A stretch of 22,370 bases of DNA from positions 8,833,034 to 8,855,403 of the forward strand of contig CM022672.1 in assembly GCA_012295275.1 (NCBI GenBank), written 5' to 3'. The position numbers were made by a program, and so were the translations under genes. This document shows, piece after piece, positions 10,118-22,370 of this stretch. The stretch comes from Chrysomallon squamiferum. Lineage: Eukaryota > Mollusca > Gastropoda > Neomphalida > Peltospiridae. The stretch's first letter is position 1. Every line of letters starts with the position of its first letter. Under the pieces are notes generated by a model. It was not told the origin of the DNA and ran no database searches. It saw only the letters and a list, made by a program, of their open reading frames with translations.

Positions 10118-12233
10118 ATTACCAAAGACATTATAAAATTTTAAAATTTATTTTCTGAACATGATCAAGTATGAATTTAAACCAGAACTTTCTCCTGTGG
10201 TCATTATTAAATAACAAAACAGATTTTATATATATATATATATATATTACACCACCATAGTATCCATAAAAATATTAACATCTTTAAATGTATATTTTAA
10301 AATCAAACTGGTATTTAATTTAACAATCCCATTAATTTTTTTTAATGTTTATTAAATGGCAGTAATGCTGTGATGATTAAATTTAAAAAGATAGGAAAGC
10401 TAATGAAGAATACAAAATGATTTATGCAAAGCACATAAACAGATATATTTATTTATCATAAACCAAAATTTAAAAGCAATAAAATCTAGGTAAAATATTA
10501 AAATGAAAAATATAATAATTTACAGCAAATATACTGTAATAATAATTTAACTGCTACAACTTCACAAACATCTAGAACCTTATTTTTACTATTTTAATTT
10601 TTTTTTTAAATCATTTTTTTTGTGAGATAAATAAGTGGAACATAAAACTATTTTTTGAATAGCTAGACATCTGTATATCATACCTCAGTATTTAAAATAT
10701 TTTCTGTTACACACATACACACACTGTGTATTAAAATTTGACATTATACTTGTTTTAACTTAAACCCAAAACATTTAAAACATGTTTTATTTCTGATTAA
10801 AAATGTTCAGGATTAAAATTTATAAGATGACACTGCACCTGTATTCTCATTAACTCAAATACATGATGTTCATTTAAAATAACATTTTATACATTAATAA
10901 AAATAGTCCTGCACAGAAATTAGAACACACTGGACGTAGTAGAACTGACTTTTGTTTATTCAAATATTCTTCAATATACTTATTATACTCCAAAGACAAC
11001 AGATTAAAAAAAAATAAAAATGTATTGCTCTTAATAAAAAGAAACAGAACAAAAAAGGAATGAAACGGGTTTTAAGGAGATTTTGATATTAGTAAATAAT
11101 TTCATTGTTTTGATTCATAACATTAATAGTGTCAGCAACATTAAAATATATTTTTCAATTACTTAAATCAAAAACAGCAGATACATTAAATATGTATTTT
11201 ACATACAGACATATTCAAAATTTGTGTTGATCAAATGTTTTTTGTTAAAAAATAATTACAATAACAAAAACAAAAAAAAAGTTCTGCAAGAATGTGGCAA
11301 ATAAAAATATTAGAATTAAAAAATACTCCTTTGAATCTTGTTCATGCATCTTATGGAATGGACTGTGGTGTTCTGTTAATGATGATGATGATAAAAAGCA
11401 AAAAAAAAAAAAAAAATAAATAAATAAATAAATAAAAACAATAATAATAATTACAAGTCAACATTAATTCATAGTGGACTAAACACTTGATAAAAAAAAA
11501 TAATAATAATAATAATCTGTACATCAAGACAGAAATGAATACCACAAAATGATGAGCACTGAATTTTAAAAGAATTTTAGAAAATGTTTAATAGACATAA
11601 AATGACAACCAAAATGATTTATGTGAAATGTTATATACAACAATCTGTAGTATCTACAAAATTCAAAACAAATAATAATGGAATGTATACATTTAATATA
11701 TAGTTTAACACTTAATTCAGAGGGATAGTATCAAAAATATGCCCTCTTTGTTTGGCTAACAGTAGCTGGATATTCTGCCATTAAGGACTGGCTGAAATAA
11801 TATACAGTATCTTAAACAGTTAACTATTTTACTGGCTTGACATTACTTAAAAAACTCTGAACTATCAAATTCTGCGTGAAAAAAAACAAGAATTATTTAA
11901 AAATTACAATGACTAATGAACTAAAATAAATAAATAAATACACTGTAAAATATCTGAGAAAATAATTGACTAATTAATTAGTATCAGATTTTAATAATCA
12001 ACTTAAATGTTTTGAACGGATTCTTTGAGTGCATTTTAATAACCTGCAAAAATGTATTTAAAAATAAAAAGCTAACAAACAATTCATCTGATACCCTAAA
12101 TTTATATTAAAAAAAAAACAAAAAAAACACCTGAGATTTACATTTTATAACTAAAATAAAGTATTTTATATTGTACAGACTAAAACTGTGTATAAAAAAT
12201 AAATTTTCTGGAGATGATAACATATACAACCCT

Positions 12234-12239
12234 TTTATT
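12234..12239 (-). terminator. candidate tetraspanin poly(A) signal (proximal)
   Basis: AATAAA on the minus strand about 25 bp after the stop codon, followed by gggttgtatatgtt, a G/T-rich context. It would give a very short 3' UTR. A distal copy near 9219-9224 also has a G/T-rich follow-up and would give about 3 kb. Confidence 0.35.
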
Positions 12240-12264
12240 TCGGTCTCCTTGCGTTTGAGAGGCT

Positions 12265-18217
<5,953 letters not shown>

Positions 18218-18224
18218 ACAACAA

Positions 18225-18350
18225 CCTCGTTTCTGATATCCATAACATCGGGACACTTTTCCGAAGTCACTGGAGTCGCGCGAGCTTTTTAGAACATGCG
18301 CATGGAAATGTGACGCATGTCCGTCCTCCTCTGTCTCTCAGAGGGTGCTA
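18225..18350 (-). promoter_or_regulatory. likely tetraspanin promoter / 5' UTR
   Basis: A G+C-richer, CpG-containing block in an otherwise AT-rich region, directly upstream of the first coding exon. It holds gtcgcgcgag, ATGCGCATG (resembling an NRF1 half site) and a TGACGCA CRE-like word. There is no clear TATA box. This reads as a CpG-type promoter. Confidence 0.4.
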
Positions 18351-18893
18351 GCAGATTGTTTAATGTTATTTAAATTAACAGTTCTTTACAAACATTCCAG
18401 TTTTAAGGTAGAAGAATTACCTTTTAAATCTGAAGTACAAATGCCCTTTCCTCCCTTTTAATAAAAATTAGCATGAAAATCTACTAGCAATATGAACCCA
18501 TAAAGGGTTTTGTAAATTCGTAAATATTTCCATTAGTGTTTTTCCATATATACATATGTATATATATGTTTGTTTATTGGTTTCGTGAATAAAATATAAA
18601 TCTCAGTCTTATTATTTCTAGTTTGATTACTGGTATTTTTATGGAGAAAATATTTATAAATGTATATTTAACTTGTGCCAACAAAAAGGCAAATATATAG
18701 TTTCAGACTGTTCCAACAGATGCCTGTCGCCTATATTTATTATTAAACAAAACAGTTTCCACTGTTCAGTTTGATGGTATTTTACAGAGAAAGAACTGAC
18801 AATTTTTGTTTGTGTTGTATTTGTACGTTTTGGCCCCTCCACTTATGCTTTTTTATAAAAATAATCAAAAGTTTCACCATTTATAAAAGTCAG

Positions 18894-18924
<31 letters not shown>

Positions 18925-19639
18925 ATTATTATTATTGTTGTTGTTGTTGTTATTATTGAACGAGAGCATTCCATATACAAATACTGCCTAAAGATCAGAA
19001 TACATTTCAAAAACAGTTAACTGATGACACCATACAAATAAATACAACTCCCGCACATATGTACGTATGTACGTACATAAACACATACGCATATACATAC
19101 ATACATCCAAACATTTATTATTATTATTATTATTATTATTAAAACCTTACATACTTTATTACACAATTTAAGCACACTTTATCAAACAAATTTTAACAGT
19201 AGCATTATTTTGAAATAGTAATATTTTAAGTGATAACTTTATATCGCAAGTTAACAAGTGCATTTTTAGCTAGTCAATAAACAATGTGATTTAAAACTGA
19301 TATTCGTGAAATACTATATACTTTTGTTTAAATATGAGAAGTACTTAATAGGGAGGATTAGGATTATTGTTAATCTTTTGGTGAAAGTTATAATGCATTA
19401 ATTTTATAACAGAATTACTGTACGTTCGACACTGTATGTGTGCAGTTTACAGGATTATGTGCGTGCTTCATACTTCTGGTCCTATCCTATCAAAAGATAA
19501 TCGGTTTACGGCGCCCAAAACAGATATAATTATTTTAAATCAACCTTTTGTTAGTCGCTTACAACAACTTTATCATTCAAGTGAAACATGCAGTGAAGTA
19601 TTTACTCTACATAATCGTCTTACTTGAGTTGTGAAAAAA
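18351..19639. other. intergenic stretch, no gene seen
   Basis: AT-rich sequence upstream of the tetraspanin with microsatellites and imperfect GTAC/CATA repeats near 19060-19110. Short open frames here show no family resemblance. Confidence 0.55.
18899..18957 (+). repeat. compound microsatellite TTTA / TTA / TTG
   Basis: TTTA units, then TTA, TTG and again TTA, in the intergenic stretch upstream of the tetraspanin. A further TTA tract lies at about 19117-19140. Confidence 0.95.
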
Positions 19640-19775
19640 AAAATATTTCACAGACGAAAGGAAAACACGTGACTGGTCAACAAGAGGCGAGGTCTTACTC
19701 TGAGTGTGTTTGTACGCGGTGTTTGGTTTGAAGGAGTTTCTACATTTGCTCTGATTCACTGCGATGTATAAAATA
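19640..19775 (+). promoter_or_regulatory. possible plus-strand promoter
   Basis: A G+C-richer patch in AT-rich DNA with an E-box CACGTG (19666-19671) and TATAAAAT (19767-19774) just before the hypothetical first exon. The TATA-like word overlaps the proposed start codon region, so it may not be a true TATA box. Confidence 0.25.
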
Positions 19776-19861
19776 ACATTTGCGGAACTTGGAGACATTG
19801 TACATCAGTAAAGAAGAGGATTTTTTTCCTCGTGTCTGTGTATGCTTGTGTGTGTGTGTGT

Positions 19862-19921
<60 letters not shown>

Positions 19922-20369
19922 CCAGGGAGGTTAGGAGCTTTCAATGCTATCATTTACCCACTTTTGTGAACCGTTTTATTATTTAATTTTGTTTCTTAGT
20001 TTTATATAAAAATTATTTATTATTTTTTTATTTTCAAACTTTTCTCTTTTCTTTTCTTTATAATGAAATTTATTTTTTCTTAAATGTTATAGGCTACAAG
20101 TTATACAAACTATGAAATCCTGGATCCACCAGTTATCTGATGAAGGCAAGTTAAAAACACCAACAGTCACACACGGAGCTAAAAACAGAAGTTCCAGATC
20201 ATTTTATTCTTTTGTTCTGTTTATTCAATCAGAGCATTTTGCAGATATTACTTTTACTACCATTAAAACTAAATATAACTCATCGATTAAAAAAAAAAAA
20301 AAAAAAAAAAAAAACAGGAGATATTTTAACTATCAGACTGTAATTATCTTGAAATGTAATATTTATTAA
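19764..20369 (+). CDS. hypothetical small two-exon gene (19764-19807 joined to 20093-20369)
   Basis: I do not recognise this product. Exon 1 would start MYKITFAELGDIVH and end at CA|gtaaag. Exon 2 follows a T-rich tract and ttatag, and joins in frame as QLQVIQTMKSWIHQLSDEG and onwards. The reading stays open to a stop at 20369, about 106 residues in all. A poly-A run (20289-20314) would encode a lysine stretch, which argues against the 3' part being coding. An AG|GCAAGT site after ..SDEG could instead end exon 2 early as a GC donor. An AATAAA at 20395 with a strong G/T-rich follow-up supports a transcript end. It could equally be a non-coding RNA or chance. Confidence 0.28.
19847..19919 (+). 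repeat. long (TG)n microsatellite
   Basis: About 35 TG units with two CG interruptions. If the small plus-strand transcript is real, this tract lies in its intron. Confidence 0.97.
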
Positions 20370-20394
20370 TCAGTTTTACCTCACACTCTGTAAC

Positions 20395-20400
20395 AATAAA
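20395..20400 (+). terminator. candidate plus-strand poly(A) signal
   Basis: AATAAA followed within 30-60 bases by a G/T-rich tract (ggttgttgtaatgtttgt), a good cleavage context for a plus-strand transcript ending near 20430. Confidence 0.4.
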
Positions 20401-20511
20401 AACGTGGTCAATAATGTAGTCATATGCATGGTTGTTGTAATGTTTGTAAACTGCTTGATTAATAAAATAAAAATAAAAATAATAACGAACATGTGCATCA
20501 GAAGCTAGCTT

Positions 20512-20517
20512 TTTATT
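20512..20517 (-). terminator. candidate poly(A) signal of the lectin-like gene
   Basis: AATAAA on the minus strand 100 bp after the TGA stop, in the context acaacAATAAAaagc. It would place the transcript end near 20490, facing the plus-strand poly(A) signal at 20395. Confidence 0.45.
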
Positions 20518-20616
20518 GTTGTAACGTAAACCCCAAGTTAGGGAGTTTGTAAATACCAGCTACAGAGTACTGCAGTCTGATACCGTTCATTATGATGACC
20601 TGATACCTTAAATATT

Positions 20617-21101
20617 TCATTTAAATACAGTTTTCCATTTTGACAGAGAAGGGCAGAATTGCTGAATTAAAGACGCAATGTCCGACAGAAGTATAAGGGA
20701 GAGAACTCCTGAGAAGAAGAAAATGCCCAAGAAACCAATCCGTTTTGCCGAAACCCTCTTATCCGTTGCCGAAATTCTTTTCCGACGGAATTTGGACGTT
20801 TCATTTCGTCGGACTATCAGCATTTTTTGAATCATTTCTATAATTCGCTGCAGTTCCTCGGCAGAGGGCTTCGCCTTATTGGTCCAGTTAGCGCAGTAAT
20901 ACATGCACGTGTTTGGGTCGTTAGAAAACATAGCCAGGACACTGGCAGGTATCGCGTCTGTTAGGGTGTGAGATGTAGGAGTGTTTGTTGTTAAATTGAC
21001 GGCTTTCGTCTCGATTGTATCAGTGTCTGGTGTTGTTTGAAAGGCAGTGCTCTCGAATACCGTCCTAATCTTCTCAGCAAGACCGGGGAACTGAATGGAA
21101 A
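20617..21101 (-). CDS. lectin-like protein, terminal exon (stalk, RRKR site, TM, tail)
   Basis: Acceptor ttacttccag; 160 residues and a TGA. Order: VSIQFPGLAEKIRTVFES, a Thr/Ser-rich stalk, C-x3-C with Trp, an amphipathic helix (EELQRIIEMIQKMLIV), RRKR, SATDKRVSAKRIG, a membrane helix and a tail ending KWKTVFK. I recall an S-A-x-D-x-R-x-S-A-x-x-I-G-x-x-G cassette before the membrane helix in many molluscan surface proteins; it has no family name that I know. Confidence 0.85.
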
Positions 21102-21278
21102 CTGGAAGTAAGAGAGATAATATAATAAACGATTAGTAGAAGAAATATTGAAATATTACACGGACATGATGTTAAAATATCAGTAATTCATTGAATAATA
21201 ATAATTATTATTACAAGGATGACGATCATAATAATTACAAACAACATTACAATAACAGCACCACCAGCGAATATAACC

Positions 21279-21310
<32 letters not shown>

Positions 21311-21644
21311 CAACAAGAATGATAATGTTAAAAAATAATGATTTAACAGTAATATATACAACAGCTTAACAATAACAACAAAAACAGCAACAACAGCCAA
21401 GCTAATTCAGGCTTTAGTTCTAAATATCTCCACTTGCCTGGAGTTCCAAAAATCTGTACTTCACACAGACATAACATGTCTTTTCTGTTAAGTCGGACGC
21501 TGACATATCTACCCTCATTAGTCAGCTGGCAGACGACACTCACTGTCGATCCCGCCTTTACTGACCCATTGTAATGTACACACAACGATGACGATTGGTT
21601 GTAATAGTCACCAAGTATGACGTCAAAGTCTTTCAGAGCTTGCC
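20617..21644 (-). CDS. type I membrane protein with fucolectin/F5-8C-like domain (3' part, two exons)
   Basis: Two minus-strand exons encode the C-terminal ~229 residues. The N-terminal end is the last part of a galactose-binding-like (F5/8 type C or fucolectin FTP) domain: QALKDFDVILGD, SLCVHYNGSVKAG and GRYVSVRLNRKDMLCLCEVQ, closing with IFGTP. This domain binds glycans in fucolectins. A Thr-rich stalk follows, then CMYYCANWT, EELQRIIEMIQ, NETSKFRRKRISATDKRVSA, a membrane helix (IGFLGIFFFSGVLSLILL) and a 20-odd-residue tail. N-glycosylation sequons are NLT, NWT and NET. A surface glycan-binding or recognition role is inferred. The signal peptide and domain start lie beyond the window. The two exons join through a GC-AG intron. 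Confidence 0.85.
21272..21320 (+). repeat. (ACC)n / (AAC)n microsatellite in the GC-AG intron
   Basis: CAC units followed by AAC units inside the 336-bp intron of the lectin-like gene, with further AAC-rich sequence to about 21400. Confidence 0.9.
21438..21644 (-). CDS. lectin-like protein, exon with C-terminal half of F5/8C-FTP-type domain
   Basis: Acceptor tttaaacag|GG; 68 whole codons from QALKDFDV to IFGTP. GRY..V.L...D.L.LCEVQ.FG is the closing strand signature of this domain family. The donor is CCAG|gcaagt, a GC donor. The GT a few bases on would shift the frame and hit a stop early in the next exon. Confidence 0.87.
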
Positions 21645-21657
21645 CTGTTTAAATAAA

Positions 21658-21688
<31 letters not shown>

Positions 21689-22370
21689 TGACGATGATGG
21701 TGAAATACAACAACAACAAGAGTAATAATAATAATACAGATGTTCTGACACCACGCACGAACTCTCATTGGTTTCATGCCCTCCGTCAAACGTCATAAAA
21801 TCAACGAAAAATAGTCATAAATAGGCCAAAAAAAAAAGAAAAGAATGAATTTTGAAATTTGTTATGGCTCAAGGTACCACAGGTTTTTTTTCGCCCGGTC
21901 TTCAAAGATCACATGAGTACGAAGAAAATGATTAATAACATTTTGAAAATTCACTTTCCTTTTTTGACGATGATATACGTCAATTTTAACTTAACAATGA
22001 TAGTCACTAAATATATAATTCGTGACACTAACATATTTTTCAGTTACCACAGTATTATATTTTTTAAGCGACTCTCCCCTCCCCCATTTCATAATTAAGA
22101 CCCAATAGCCACGTTTCTAGACACTTGGTACTTTAAGGACTATCTTTCGTATTGATGGTTACGATGATGATAACGATATATTAATAATAAACAAATAAAT
22201 TATATGTGCTTTTCATTACATTATTATATTTTACTAAAACAAACCAAGAATCGGAATATACCGTATAGAAATAAATTAAACCTGGTACAACGATGAATAA
22301 GTAAATATTTCTTTACATCTTGAGTCGCCAGTGTTTGTTATCTTTATTAGAGATATGTTGAACACAGCAC
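21645..22370. other. upstream intron of the lectin-like gene, no exon seen
   Basis: Starts with AAAT/AAT microsatellites (21653-21690), then AT-rich DNA. I searched the minus strand for the missing first half of the lectin-like domain and found no convincing exon, so that intron probably runs past the right edge. Confidence 0.5.

Larger units (their letters stand above)
6220..12264. other. convergent intergenic / 3' UTR stretch without a recognisable gene
   Basis: A 6-kb AT-rich interval between the stop codons of two genes that face each other. Neither strand shows a conserved-looking protein, and the open frames are short and low-complexity. It contains poly-T runs (6759-6786, 8526-8542, 10087-10116), (AT)n at 7742-7775, (TA)n near 10227-10248 and several TAAA tracts. 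Reverse-strand AATAAA signals occur near 9219 and 12234. The 3' UTRs of both genes must lie here, and their lengths cannot be fixed from sequence. Confidence 0.6.

Noticed and set aside
19756-19986. His-Thr and Val-Cys repeat frames on both strands
   Set aside because: They are translations of the (TG)n microsatellite.
21188-21400. Hydrophobic minus-strand frame resembling a membrane protein
   Set aside because: It lies in the GC-AG intron and comes from AAC/ACC and AAT repeats.
22310-22370. Possible minus-strand exon at the right edge
   Set aside because: Open for some codons with a weak gtaaag donor, but it does not match the expected first half of the lectin-like domain.

Overview
The window is animal nuclear DNA. 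It is very AT-rich and dense in microsatellites, and its genes are split by introns with GT-AG boundaries. The gene content points to a lophotrochozoan, most likely a mollusc: an invertebrate-type alpha-catenin, a TspanC8 tetraspanin, and a membrane protein with a fucolectin/F5-8C-like lectin domain plus a C-terminal membrane cassette that I recall from many molluscan surface proteins. The short introns (about 230 bp to 2 kb) and three to four genes in 22 kb argue against the giant introns of octopus. The species cannot be settled from the sequence.

Layout. From 1 to 6219 (+) lie the last eleven coding exons, the first only 6 nt, of an alpha-catenin. They encode the end of the M domain, an acidic linker, the whole F-actin-binding domain and the C-terminal tail. 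From 6220 to 12264 there is a 6-kb AT-rich stretch without a recognisable gene. It separates two convergent genes and probably holds their 3' UTRs. From 12265 to 18217 (-) lies a complete seven-exon tetraspanin of 276 or 280 residues. It has four membrane segments and an eight-cysteine large loop, and is closest to TSPAN33. A G+C-richer, CpG-containing block just upstream is its likely promoter. From 18350 to 20600 there is an intergenic, microsatellite-rich stretch that may contain a small two-exon plus-strand transcript of unknown nature (19764-20369). From 20617 to 21644 (-) lie the last two exons of a type I membrane protein: a lectin-like domain end, a Thr-rich stalk, an RRKR site, a membrane helix and a short tail. 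Its 5' exons lie beyond the right edge.

Connections. Alpha-catenin links cadherin-beta-catenin to actin. TspanC8 proteins control ADAM10, and vertebrate TSPAN33 docks ADAM10 at adherens junctions. Two junction-related genes are therefore tail-to-tail neighbours here, which may be chance.

Most notable structures: two alpha-catenin introns in which the 3' splice site and the first bases of the next exon are tandemly duplicated; a 24-nt in-frame microexon; a ~280-bp inverted repeat flanking tetraspanin exon 2; a GC-AG intron in the lectin-like gene; a likely hAT-type MITE; and the membrane-end cassette of the lectin-like protein.
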